Shown: in pieces, positions 51,241 to 59,751 of the stretch
Position numbering within the stretch: position 1 is the first letter of the stretch
Layout of the letters: the number at the start of each line of letters is the position of its first letter
The notes under the pieces: model-generated
Database searches by the model: none
Told to the model about the DNA's origin: nothing
The model's input: the letters and a program-made list of their open reading frames with translations, nothing else
Made by a program: the position numbers and the translations under genes
Assembly (NCBI GenBank): GCA_965222445.1
Contig: CBDCTY010000002.1
Span: 2,356,001-2,420,000, forward strand
Direction: 5' to 3'
Origin: GCA-958296115 sp965222445
Lineage (GTDB): Bacteria > Chloroflexota > Dehalococcoidia > Lucifugimonadales > CAJWER01
DNA length: 64,000 bases

Positions 51241-52782
51241 CTACTGGCCAGCCGCGAGGTTGGCGAACACGGTGCGCCATTCATCATCGCTGCCAGCGCC
51301 CTTGCCGCCGCGGTAGACGATGATGCCGTTGCCGTCGATCGCCATCTTCGAAGACTGGCTCCTGACGTTGAAGGTGGTGATTACGCTGCCGACAGGGACG
51401 GCTGCCTGATAGACAAACTCGTTCCCAATCCTATAGGCCTCGAGCTCATCAATGGTCTCGGTAGCATCGTAGCCCACGCCGTAGAAGTCCACCTTGCCCT
51501 CGAACTCTGGGTAGATGCTGGCCAGGCGCCGTAACTCGGCGCGGCAGACCGGTCACCATCCCGCAAGGAAGTATACGAAGGCCGGCCTCCCCTCCATCCT
51601 CAGCTCAGTCGACGTGATCTCGGTCCCATCCGCGAGCCTCAGCGCAAACTCCAGCGCCAGGTTCCCGACTCCGGTGCCCACATCTGCCTGCGGCGCGGGC
51701 GTCGCCGTAGGCTCGGGCGGCGGGGTGGCCGTAGGCCGCGGCGTTGGCGTCGCAGTGGGCGCGGGCGTCGGGGTGTCGGTAGGCTGAGGCGTCGCAGTGG
51801 GCACAGGCGTAGGGGTATCGGTCGGCTGAGGCGTCGCAGTGGGCACAGGCGTAGGGGTATCGGTCGGCTGTGGAACCGGCGTTGCCGTCGCACCGGGCAC
51901 CGGCGTGTCGGTCGGCTGCGGAACCGCTGTTGCGGTCGCAGTGGGCACCGGCGTGTCGGTCGGCTGTGGAACCGGTGTTGCCGTCGCATCGGGCACCGGC
52001 GTGTCGGTTGGCCGCGGGACAGGCGTTGCCGTTGGATTGGGCACCGGCGTGTCGGTCAGCCGCGGGACGGGCGTCGACGTTGGCTGGGGGGCAACGGTGG
52101 GAGCGGCCGTTGGCGGAGCGGCGGCGGCCTGTGCGGGCTGCGTGGGGGAGCCGGCCGGGGCGGAAGCGGACACTGGGGCCGTCCGGCTGTCAGCCAGGCC
52201 GCTCAGCACCCGGGCCCACTCGTCCACGTCCCCGCTGCCGAATCCGGCGCGGTACGTGATTACGCCGCCGCCGTCTATGGCAATCTTCGTCGACTGCTTG
52301 AGGACGCGCAGGTCGGGGATGGCTTTGCCCACGGCGAAGACGATCTCGTAGACGTACTCCTCGCTGGCCTTCATCTCCTCGAGCTCGTCGAGAGTCTCCA
52401 GCGGGTCGACGCTGATCCCGTAGAACTCGACCCTGTCCGCAAACTCGGGGTAGATGCTGCTCAGGCGCCGTAACTCGGCGCGGCAGACCGGTCACCAGCC
52501 CGCGAGGAAGAAGAGGAACACGGGCCGTCCCTCCTCCCTCAGCTGCGCCGACGTGAGATCGCTTCCATCCACGAGCCTCAGTGTGAAGTCCGGCGCCAGG
52601 TTGCCGACGGCGATGCCCACCTCAGGGGTGGACTCGCCAGCCCGCGGGGCAGCCGTATCTGCCGGGGCCGGCACGGCCGTCGGCTCGACAGGCTCGGAGC
52701 CGCACGCAGCCCCTAGGATAAGAAGCGCCAGAGCTGCGAGAAGGACACCCGGCGCCTTTATGCGATTAAAGGTCATATCCAT
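51241..52782 (-). CDS. Lipoprotein with two selenocysteine thioredoxin-like domains (two in-frame TGA codons)
   Basis: 513 residues if TGA at 52492-52494 (residue 97) and 51553-51555 (residue 410) are read as selenocysteine; the frame is otherwise open from ATG 52782 to TAG 51241. There is a signal peptide with lipobox LGAA-Cys27. Domain 1 runs about 58-196: GNLAPDFTLRLVDG, FFLAGW-Sec97-PVCRAELRRL, then QSTKIAIDGGGVITYRAGF. A Pro/Thr linker at 197-371 has T-D-T-P-V-P units. Domain 2, about 372-513, repeats the pattern with FLAGW-Sec410-PVCRAELRRL. Sec replaces the first Cys of a TlpA-like W-C-x-x-C site. Neither domain has the usual cis-Pro (QST and QSS instead). Other genes here use TGA as stop. 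It is first in an operon. Confidence 0.85.
51518..51552 (-). promoter_or_regulatory. Candidate bacterial SECIS hairpin for Sec410
   Basis: Directly after the second TGA, a 6-bp stem GCGCCG/CGGCGC encloses loop AGUUA, whose loop begins 17 bases past the TGA and has G in its second place. Three outer pairs (CUG/CAG) can extend it. The first 28 bases after TGA equal those after the first TGA. Confidence 0.6.
52457..52491 (-). promoter_or_regulatory. Candidate bacterial SECIS hairpin for Sec97
   Basis: Same stem GCGCCG/CGGCGC and loop AGUUA at the same distance from TGA, extended by four outer pairs (CUGC/GCAG). It fits the known bacterial pattern of a short hairpin with a G early in a small loop about 16-37 bases after the UGA. 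Confidence 0.6.
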
Positions 52783-52830
52783 GCCTCCCGAAGGTTACAG
52801 GGCGGAAGCCAGCGCGTCCAGTGTGTGTTA

Positions 52831-52954
52831 TACCAAGTCACCGTGATGCCGCCGTATATGTGCGGCCAGGGAGTGGGTTCCCGCCCCGTATCGAGTACGG
52901 GGCAGGCTCTTCGCGGGAATGACGGCTTTACGGCGCGCTCAAAATAAATTGGTA
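52831..52954 (-). mobile_element. MITE-like element, copy 5
   Basis: A 124-bp element begins TACCAAGTCACCGTGATGCC and ends GCTCAAAATAAATTGGTA, flanked by TTA (52828-52830, 52955-52957). It is in reverse orientation to copies 1, 2 and 4, and the target duplication is correspondingly TTA instead of TAA. It lies upstream of the selenoprotein gene. Confidence 0.9.
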
Positions 52955-53007
52955 TTAGTTGCGTAGCTGTTCAGAGTCGATGAGACATATGAGCCGCCCC
53001 TCCTTGT

Positions 53008-53120
53008 TGTCATTCTGAGGAGCACAGCGACGAAGAATCTACAGTCCTTTGCACACAGGGCCATCCCCCGATGACAGGCGTAGATTCCTCACTCCGCTGG
53101 CGCTTCGTTCGGAATGACAT
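53008..53120. repeat. CATTCTGAGGAGC-type inverted repeat, uninterrupted copy
   Basis: Begins TGTCATTCTGAGGAGCACAG and ends CGTTCGGAATGACAT. It is the best template for the split copy at 17688-17925. The remaining 53121-53379 stretch has a TATTAT box (53320-53325) and a CTCACCG/CGGTGAG hairpin (53342-53362) just ahead of the Shine-Dalgarno of the next gene. Confidence 0.75.
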
Positions 53121-53379
53121 TCGCGGAGGACCTCTCAGCTCATGGAGACTGAACAGTTACTTAGATGCAGCCTGTAGCCTCTTCGGTTTGTTACGGCGAC
53201 GGGCCGCCAAGTCCACCTTTCTGACACGCCGCCGGGGCCGCTACAGCAGGCCTCACGCCGTTCTCGATACTGCGGCAAACAGTGGTTCAAAAGTGCTAGA
53301 CTGGTTTAGACCCCCTATCTATTATGGTAACTAAGGGTCACCTCACCGTCCTGTGCGGTGAGATATTTGGAGGCGTAAC

Positions 53380-54639
53380 TTGATACGACGAATTCAGATG
53401 CTGCTCCTAGTCGCACTCGCCGCATCGGCGGCAGCGCTTCTGTTTGGTTACGGAGGACAGGTGCTAGCCCAGGCGCCGCCGCCGATCCCTCACTTCTTCA
53501 AGGGGACAGTGCGCGTGGCCGCGGAGGTCCCGCCCGACGGGCATACGCTCGTGGCCCGCATCGACACCCGCTACGAGTCGGAGCCCATACAGATCGTGGG
53601 AGGGGGGTTCGAAGGACTGGGAGTCGGTCCGCCGGACAGCACCACCGTCGGCGCCACGATAACGTTCCACCTGGACGGCATAGTCCAAGCCGATCAGACA
53701 GCGACGTACCAGCCAGGCTTCCGCAGGGGCCAGGATCTGGATGAGACGGTGGCCCTGACCTTCTCCATGCTGCCAGCGTCTACACCCACGCCTACGCCCG
53801 AGCCTACGGCAACCCCCACCATCACGCCCACGCCCATGATCGCAAATCCGGCGGTCTACTCAGGGCCCATCGTCATCGCCGGGGGAACCGTACCGGAGAA
53901 CGCGAAGCTTGTCGCGCGAGTCGGGACCTACGAGACCCTGCCCGCCGTTATTACGGGGAACAGCTACGCGAACCTCGTCATAGCGCCCCACGATCCGAAT
54001 CTGCTGGGAGAGCAGATCACGTTCCTGCTCAACGGCTTCGCGGCGGAGGAGACGGCCGTCTACGAGAGCGGAAAGATCGATCAGAACTTCCCTCTGGTAT
54101 TCGTCGGCCTGCCTCTGCCAACAAGCACACCCACGCCCGTGCCGCCTGCCAGAACGCCAACGCCGGTACCGACCAGCACACCCACTCCGGTGCCGCCTAC
54201 CGCGACTCCGCCACCACCCACGCCCGTGCCGCCTGCCAGAACGCCAACGCCGGTACCGACCAGCACACCCACTCCGGTGCCGCCTACCGCGACTCCGCCA
54301 CCACCCACGCCCGTGCCGCCTGCCAGAACGCCAACGCCGGTACCGACCAGCACACCCACTCCGGTGCCGCCTACCGCGACTCCGCCGCCACCCACGACGG
54401 TGCCGCCTACTGCGACTCCGCCGCCACCCACGACGGTGCCAACCGTAGCTCCTCCGCCGCCCACGCCCGTGCCAACCGTGGCTCCTCCGCCGCCCACGCC
54501 GGAAATCGCGCCCACGCCGGTCCCACCGGAGGGCGGCAACGCCGGGATCATCGTCATCGTCGCGGTCGTAGTGATAATCCTGCTCGCGGCAGTAGCAGCG
54601 GCGGCCTACATGATAGGCACGAGGCGCACGCGCTACTAA
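53380..54639 (+). CDS. Membrane-anchored surface protein, two beta domains and Pro-rich stalk (copy A)
   Basis: 419 residues from TTG 53380 with GGAGG seven bases upstream. There is a signal peptide to about residue 31 (VLAQA). Two related beta-domains follow: about 42-115 (GTVRVAAEVPPDGHTLVARI, then EPIQIVGGGFEGLGVGP) and about 160-235 (GPIVIAGGTVPENAKLVARV, then AVITGNSYANLVIAP). Then a 140-residue stalk of T-P-T-P-V-P units with an exact 75-base DNA repeat, and a C-terminal membrane helix (IIVIVAVVVIILLAAVAAAA) with a basic tail (TRRTRY). Function unknown; probably a surface-exposed binding protein. The next gene is a paralogue. Confidence 0.75.
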   Translation: MIRRIQMLLLVALAASAAALLFGYGGQVLAQAPPPIPHFFKGTVRVAAEVPPDGHTLVARIDTRYESEPIQIVGGGFEGLGVGPPDSTTVGATITFHLDGIVQADQTATYQPGFRRGQDLDETVALTFSMLPASTPTPTPEPTATPTITPTPMIANPAVYSGPIVIAGGTVPENAKLVARVGTYETLPAVITGNSYANLVIAPHDPNLLGEQITFLLNGFAAEETAVYESGKIDQNFPLVFVGLPLPTSTPTPVPPARTPTPVPTSTPTPVPPTATPPPPTPVPPARTPTPVPTSTPTPVPPTATPPPPTPVPPARTPTPVPTSTPTPVPPTATPPPPTTVPPTATPPPPTTVPTVAPPPPTPVPTVAPPPPTPEIAPTPVPPEGGNAGIIVIVAVVVIILLAAVAAAAYMIGTRRTRY

Positions 54640-54720
54640 GGCCCAGCGACGCGCAATGATACTTACCGACAACCGTAAGGGTAGACGCTCAGCTTGCGAG
54701 TACGGGTTGGAGACCTTGGG

Positions 54721-56019
54721 ATGAGAGTACGGAAAGCCATCGCGGCGGCGGTCGCGCTCGGCCTGGCGTTCGCCGCCCTCCAGGCGGGGCCGTCGCTGGC
54801 GCACGACCCGACGCCCACTCCAGAACCCCCGCTGCCGCACGGTGTACCGCCGATACCCATTGTCTACGCTGGGATCGTGCTCGTCGACGGCGACACACCG
54901 CCAGACGGCCTGACCCTTACTGCGCGCATCGATGCCGGATACGAAGCGGAGCCCGTGCAGATAGTGGGCGGCCGGTTCAGAGGCCTGACCATAGGGCTCG
55001 ATAACTCGAACCTGCTGGGCAGCCTTGTCACCTTCTACCTGAATGGGGAAGTCCCATCGGACCAGTCCGTCAAGCTGGTGCCTCTGGGCGGCGAGTTCCT
55101 GGAGCTGACCTTCCCTCGCCTGCCTACGCCTCCGCCTACCCCTACTCCTACCCCTACGCAAGTCCCGACAATTACACCAACCCCCCGGTCGGCCCTGCCG
55201 GCCGTCTACTCTGGGCCTATAGTGATCCTCGGAGGGACCGTATCCCCGGACGCCAAGCTCGTCGCTCGCGTCGGGAGCTATGTGTCCATCCCCGCGGTAA
55301 TAAGCGGAAACAGCTACCTGAACCTGGTCATCGCTCCGAACGACGTGGATCTCCTGGGTGAGGAGATACGGTTCCTGCTCGACGGCATCGAGGCATCGAC
55401 GAGGGGCACCTACGAGAGCGGCGCGATAACCCAGAACCACACTCTCGTGTTCGTTGGCGTTCCGACGCCTACCCCGACTCCCACCAACACGCCTACTCCC
55501 ACTCCCACCAACACGCCTACCCCGGTGCCAACAAGCACGCCTACCCCCAGGCCGACAAGCACACCCACGCCCGTACCGACAAGCACACCTATTCCCGTGC
55601 CGACAAGCACGCCCACGCCTATGCCGACAAGCACGCCCACACCAGTACCGACGAGCACGCCCACTCCCGTGCCGACACGCACACCTACACCGGTACCAAC
55701 CAACACGCCTACCCCAGTGCCAACCAGCACACCCACCCCTGTGCCCACAAGCACGCCCACCCCTGTGCCAACCAGCACGCCTACTCCCGTGCCGACAAGC
55801 ACGCCTACTCCAGTGCCGACGAGCACGCCGACACCAGTACCAACCGTCTCGCCTCCGACTGCAACCCCGACGGCTACACCGGCGATGACCGGCGAAGGGT
55901 CGGGTGACATCATCTTCGCGGTGGCTGTGGCGGTGGTAGCGCTGTCGGCCCTCGGCGGAATAATCTACTACGTGGTTGCGGGCCGCCGACCGAAAGGCCC
56001 CGGAGAGCCCCTGGCCTAG
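54721..56019 (+). CDS. Membrane-anchored surface protein, paralogue (copy B)
   Basis: 432 residues from ATG 54721. Signal peptide AIAAAVALGLAFAALQAGPS with a cut near SLAHD. The same two beta-domains as copy A: VYAGIVLVDGDTPPDGLTLT with EPVQIVGGRFRGLTIGL, and YSGPIVILGGTVSPDAKLVA with VISGNSYLNLVIAPN. A long T-P-V-P-T-S-T-P stalk (about residues 255-385) and a C-terminal membrane helix (FAVAVAVVALSALGGIIYYV) follow. It lies 81 bases after copy A, so it is a tandem duplication; the second domain is the better conserved. Function unknown. Confidence 0.75.
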   Translation: MRVRKAIAAAVALGLAFAALQAGPSLAHDPTPTPEPPLPHGVPPIPIVYAGIVLVDGDTPPDGLTLTARIDAGYEAEPVQIVGGRFRGLTIGLDNSNLLGSLVTFYLNGEVPSDQSVKLVPLGGEFLELTFPRLPTPPPTPTPTPTQVPTITPTPRSALPAVYSGPIVILGGTVSPDAKLVARVGSYVSIPAVISGNSYLNLVIAPNDVDLLGEEIRFLLDGIEASTRGTYESGAITQNHTLVFVGVPTPTPTPTNTPTPTPTNTPTPVPTSTPTPRPTSTPTPVPTSTPIPVPTSTPTPMPTSTPTPVPTSTPTPVPTRTPTPVPTNTPTPVPTSTPTPVPTSTPTPVPTSTPTPVPTSTPTPVPTSTPTPVPTVSPPTATPTATPAMTGEGSGDIIFAVAVAVVALSALGGIIYYVVAGRRPKGPGEPLA

Positions 56020-56062
56020 CTTCCCAGCAGTCCGGCCACCCCGGTACATGCCCGGTCTGGGC

Positions 56063-56068
56063 TATAAT
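56063..56068 (+). promoter_or_regulatory. -10 box placed for a leaderless start
   Basis: A perfect TATAAT, six bases (GTCGCC) before the ATG at 56075. No good -35 box is seen. The start point should coincide with the ATG, as at 2654, 21184 and 39518. Confidence 0.55.
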
Positions 56069-56074
56069 GTCGCC

Positions 56075-56776
56075 ATGGTAGGGACACTGCGGCTCACTGC
56101 GATCGGGCTGTGCTTACTCATAGTCGGCGCGTGCTCGACCACGGAAGTCCAGCCTGAGGCCCCGCCCGCTCCGGAGGCCGCACAGACGGCAACGGAAGCC
56201 TCCCCCGATCCCGAGTTGACGGCCGCTCCGGAGCCCTCTCCCGAACCGCCGACGCCTGAGCCCACAGCCGAACCGTCGCCCACGCCGACCGCTTCCACGG
56301 CTTCGATAGACACGCCCCCAACACCTGACCGGCAGGTGCGGAAGATCGACCTCGGCAGCGGCAAGGAGGCCCCCGACTTCGAGATCGAGCTAATCGACGG
56401 CGAGACCGTTACCCTGTCCGGCTACAGGGGGGAGGTCGTGCTGCTCAACTTCTGGGGCACGTGGTGCCCGCCGTGCAGGGCGGAGATGCCGTCGCTGCAG
56501 CGCAGTTGGGAGGAGTACAAGGACCAGGGCGTAACGTTCCTCGGCGTGGCGATCTACGACGAGAAGGCCGACGTGGAGAAGTTCGCGGAGGCGTACGGGA
56601 TCACCTATCCCCTGGGCGTCGACATCCTCGGCGACCTGACGGTGGACTACAAGGTGACGAGCTTCCCAACCACGTTCCTGATCGACCGCGAGGGCAACGA
56701 AGTCCGCCGAATCGTCAACCCGGTCAACGAGGGCTTCCTGCGCATCTTCCTGAGGGGGATGCTAAAGGACAACTGA
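56075..56776 (+). CDS. TlpA-like thioredoxin lipoprotein
   Basis: 233 residues from ATG 56075. The signal peptide has lipobox LIVGA-Cys20. A Pro/Glu/Thr-rich linker spans residues about 25-95, then a TlpA/ResA-like domain: GKEAPDFEIELIDGETVTLS, VVLLNFWGTWCPPCRAEMPS with the redox pair in W-C-P-P-C, FLGVAIYDEKADVEKFAEAY, and FPTTFLIDREGNEV with the cis-Pro. It is a membrane-anchored thiol reductant, for example for cytochrome c maturation. This ordinary Cys form contrasts with the selenocysteine protein 3.3 kb away. Confidence 0.88.
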   Translation: MVGTLRLTAIGLCLLIVGACSTTEVQPEAPPAPEAAQTATEASPDPELTAAPEPSPEPPTPEPTAEPSPTPTASTASIDTPPTPDRQVRKIDLGSGKEAPDFEIELIDGETVTLSGYRGEVVLLNFWGTWCPPCRAEMPSLQRSWEEYKDQGVTFLGVAIYDEKADVEKFAEAYGITYPLGVDILGDLTVDYKVTSFPTTFLIDREGNEVRRIVNPVNEGFLRIFLRGMLKDN

Positions 56777-56826
56777 GACATCGGGAGCCGCCAGCAAGGC
56801 GCTGAAACTACGGACAGGGAGTTGAG

Positions 56827-58629
56827 ATGGCAGAACCGAAAACAGCGAATCGCGCCGATACGGATGCCGCCGAGAGGCCCCGGGGCTCCCGGCCCGTGGT
56901 GGCCGGGACACAGGGCGTAATCTCCAGCGGCCACGCGCTGACTTCGATGGCGGGGATGCGGATGCTGCTGTCGGGGGGCAACGCATTCGACGCCCTGGCG
57001 GCCGCTGTGCTGGCGGCAGCGGTGGTCGAGCCGATAGCGTCGTACTCGCTTGGCGCAGAGAGCGTGTTCATGCTGTACGACGCACGGTCGGGCGACCTGA
57101 AGTCGCTGAGCGGCCAAGGCACGGCCCCGTCCATGGCCACGGTCGACTTCTACCGCTCGCGCGGGCTGGACGCCATTCCCACCGGCCCAGGCGCGGCCGC
57201 TCCGCTTGCCTTCACAGTGCCGGGCGTGGCGCACGCCACCATATCGATGCTGGACAGGTACGGCACGAAGAGCTTTGCCGAGGCGGCCGCGCCGGCAATC
57301 GAGTACGCTGAGCGCGGTATCCCCCACTACCAGTACATGATCGACGCGCTGGGCTCCGCATCCACCATGCAGCAGTTCGAATTGTTCCCGCCCGGCGGTT
57401 CCGGAGTCTTCTACGACAACGGCAAACTGCCCCAGGAGGGCTCGCTGCTCGTACAGCCTGGGCTGGCGAGCACGCTCAAGGCCATGGCGGCAGCCGAGGC
57501 GGCGTCTCGCGGCAGCCGGTCCGACGGGCTGCGGGCAGCCAGCGACGAGTTCTACCGCAGCGGCGTGGCGCGCCTTATCGCCGAGTGCTCTTCGAGTGTC
57601 GGGGGCGTGCTCGCATACGAGGACTTGGACGGCTACGAATCGCAGTTCGAGGAGCCGCTGCGGGCCACCTTCGCCGGCTACGAGATATGCTGCCAGGGGA
57701 CGTGGTCCCAGGCCGCCGTCCTCCTGCAGGCCCTGAATATGCTCGAACGTTTCGACCTGAAGGCGATGGGCCACAACACCCCGGCCTATATTCACACCGT
57801 AACCGAGGCCCTGAAGCTGGCGCTAGCCGACCGACATGCCCTGTACGGCGACCCCGACTACGCGGAAGTGCCCGTCGACGGGCTGCTGTCGAAGGAGTAC
57901 GCCGCCGAGCGGGCCGCCCTGATCGCCGGCGAGCGGGCCGTTCCAGCGATGCCCGACCCGGGCGACCCGTGGGCGCACTCCGAGATGTCGGCGCCGGCGA
58001 ATGCAGCGGTCGCTCCGACCGCGCCTGCCGGGGACGTTCCGGGGGGCGAGGGCGGCACGACGCACGTCTCGGTCATCGACCGGGACGGCAACCTGGCGTG
58101 CGCCACCCCGAGCGGAGGCTCGTTCGGCAAGTCCGTGTTCTTCCCGGAGCTGGGATTCGCCATCAGCACGCGCATCGAGATGTTCAACCTGACGGAGGGC
58201 CATCCCAACGTCGTCGTGCCCGGCAAGCGCCCGCGCACCACGCTGGTCAACTACATCGCGGCCAAGGACGGCGTGCCGGTGATGACGTTCGGCTGCCCTG
58301 GGGGAGACCACCAGGCCCAGGGCAACCTTCAGCTCATGCTGAACACGCTGATATTCGGCATGAATCCCCAGGAGGCTATCGAAGCGCCCAGGTTCGCCAG
58401 CGACAGCGCCCCGGACTCCTTCTACCCCCACACCTACTACCCGGGCAGGCTGTCGCTGGAGCCCGGCTTCCCGGCGGAGACGCTCGATGCCCTGTCGCGC
58501 ATGGGACACGACGTCGCACGGGCAACTGTTTGCGGCATGGGCGCTACGGTAGCCCACCGGGAACTTGATACGGGCGTGCTCAGCACCGGCGCGGACCCGA
58601 GGCGCGCCTGCTACGCCCTGAGCTGGTAG
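56827..58629 (+). CDS. Gamma-glutamyltransferase-like Ntn hydrolase
   Basis: 600 residues. GGT features: GVISSGHALTSMAGMRMLLS, GGNAFDALAAAVLAAAVVEP, SYSLGAESVFMLYDAR, and the self-cleavage site GGTTHVSVIDRDGNLACATP with the nucleophile Thr411. Later come FFPELGFAISTRIEMFN, RPRTTLVNYIAAKDGVPVM and GCPGGDHQAQGNLQLMLNTL. No signal peptide, so it may be cytoplasmic. It could cleave glutathione-like gamma-glutamyl bonds or act as a cephalosporin acylase-type amidase. It begins 50 bases after the TlpA-like gene. Confidence 0.88.
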   Translation: MAEPKTANRADTDAAERPRGSRPVVAGTQGVISSGHALTSMAGMRMLLSGGNAFDALAAAVLAAAVVEPIASYSLGAESVFMLYDARSGDLKSLSGQGTAPSMATVDFYRSRGLDAIPTGPGAAAPLAFTVPGVAHATISMLDRYGTKSFAEAAAPAIEYAERGIPHYQYMIDALGSASTMQQFELFPPGGSGVFYDNGKLPQEGSLLVQPGLASTLKAMAAAEAASRGSRSDGLRAASDEFYRSGVARLIAECSSSVGGVLAYEDLDGYESQFEEPLRATFAGYEICCQGTWSQAAVLLQALNMLERFDLKAMGHNTPAYIHTVTEALKLALADRHALYGDPDYAEVPVDGLLSKEYAAERAALIAGERAVPAMPDPGDPWAHSEMSAPANAAVAPTAPAGDVPGGEGGTTHVSVIDRDGNLACATPSGGSFGKSVFFPELGFAISTRIEMFNLTEGHPNVVVPGKRPRTTLVNYIAAKDGVPVMTFGCPGGDHQAQGNLQLMLNTLIFGMNPQEAIEAPRFASDSAPDSFYPHTYYPGRLSLEPGFPAETLDALSRMGHDVARATVCGMGATVAHRELDTGVLSTGADPRRACYALSW

Positions 58630-58644
58630 AGGCTCAGAGGACGG

Positions 58645-59613
58645 TCAGTCCCACTCCAGGATCACTGCCAGGGCCTCTTCGGGCTTGTTGAATAGCATGT
58701 GGTAGGCGTCGGCGGTCTGCTGCCAGGGCAGGCGGTGCGTCACCATAGGGCCTACCGTGACCCGGCCGTCGACCAGCATCTGGGCGGCGTCCGCCCGGTG
58801 ACCGGAGCGGTCGCCTGAAAGCCTCATTCCCGCTATCAGCAGCTTGTTCATGAATATGTTGGAGTCGAGGGGCAGCAGGCCGTCGCCCGCCTCCTTCGCG
58901 CCCTGATACTTGGCGATCAGATGGAGCACGCCGTCGCTCTTCATCATCCGCTGCGCCTGCTCGAACGACTTTAGGCCGGCGTTGCCGCCGACGCACTCGA
59001 CCACAACGTCCGCCCCCCTGCCGCCGGTCAGGTCCATCACCGCCTCGACGGAGTCGGTCTCGGAGACGTCTATGACTTCGTCCGCGCCGCACTCCTTCGA
59101 GATGCGGCATCGCATCGCCGCCGCGTCCACTGCTATGACCCGGCCGGGGCTGCGCTCGCGGACGGCCTGCATGTAGAGGTTGCCAACTATGCCCTGTCCC
59201 AGCACGACGACGTCGTCCCCGGGTTCGATGGGAGTCGAGCGGGCCCACATGACCGCGCTGGTCGCCAGGCCGATGAACGTCGCCGACTCATAGTCCAAGT
59301 TGGGCGGGATGTGGCCGTGCTCACCCGCCACGTACTGCGCGTGCGGCCCGCCGACGTTCGACCTGTCGCCGGGGCTGGCGTCCGTTACGCCGGGCCCAAC
59401 CTCGATCACGTCGCCCGCGTCCGAGTAGCCCATCATGTGAGGAGGGACAGCCCCCGGCATGACGTAGCGCCGGAAGAGCTCGGAGCCCCGGCTGATGAGG
59501 CTGCGGCGGACCTTCAGGAGCACCTCGCCGGACCCCGGCGAAGGCACGTCCGCCTCCATCATCCGCACATTCCCCACCCCGTCCAGCTTCTCCAGCCGCT
59601 GCATCCTCGACAT
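58645..59613 (-). CDS. MDR-family dehydrogenase (alcohol dehydrogenase-like)
   Basis: 322 residues, AGGAGGGG ahead of the ATG. GroES-like part: VLLKVRRSLISRGSELFRRY, MMGYSDAGDVIEVGPGVTDA. The nucleotide-binding part is DDVVVLGQGIVGNLYMQAVR and VIAVDAAAMRCRISKECGAD, then GADVVVECVGGN. The usual catalytic zinc ligands (Cys at the start, G-H-E) are replaced (SLISRGSE, MGYSD), so it is probably a zinc-free member. The family often acts on carbonyl compounds; the substrate is unknown. Confidence 0.82.
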   Translation of the reverse strand: MSRMQRLEKLDGVGNVRMMEADVPSPGSGEVLLKVRRSLISRGSELFRRYVMPGAVPPHMMGYSDAGDVIEVGPGVTDASPGDRSNVGGPHAQYVAGEHGHIPPNLDYESATFIGLATSAVMWARSTPIEPGDDVVVLGQGIVGNLYMQAVRERSPGRVIAVDAAAMRCRISKECGADEVIDVSETDSVEAVMDLTGGRGADVVVECVGGNAGLKSFEQAQRMMKSDGVLHLIAKYQGAKEAGDGLLPLDSNIFMNKLLIAGMRLSGDRSGHRADAAQMLVDGRVTVGPMVTHRLPWQQTADAYHMLFNKPEEALAVILEWD

Positions 59614-59651
59614 AGCCTTCCCCTCCTATCCTTTCCTCTCACTGTATCTTA

Positions 59652-59751
59652 TACCAAGTCACCGTGATGCCGCCGTATATGTGCGGCCAGGGAGTGGGTT
59701 CCCGCCTTCGCGGGAATGACGGCTTTACGGCGCGCTCAAAATAAATTGGTA
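59652..59751 (-). mobile_element. MITE-like element, copy 6 (shortest)
   Basis: A 100-bp element begins TACCAAGTCACCGTGATGCC and ends GCTCAAAATAAATTGGTA, flanked by TTA (59649-59651, 59752-59754). Its inner palindrome is the minimal GTTCCCGCCTTCGCGGGAAT, lacking the extra stem of copies 1, 2 and 5. Confidence 0.9.

Noticed and set aside
51241..52782. Reading TGA as Trp or Gly by a changed genetic code
   Set aside because: Several well-supported genes here end in TGA, including those at 2654, 3544, 13075 (upstream gene stop), 43665 and 56075, so TGA is a normal stop.
51241..52782. Pseudogene with two random stops
   Set aside because: Both stops are TGA, at the same catalytic site, with no other stop or shift in 1.5 kb, and an operon follows with tight spacing.
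53860..56049. 729-codon minus frame opposite the two surface-protein genes
   Set aside because: It arises from the repetitive Thr/Pro codons read on the other strand; it spans two genes and has no domain.
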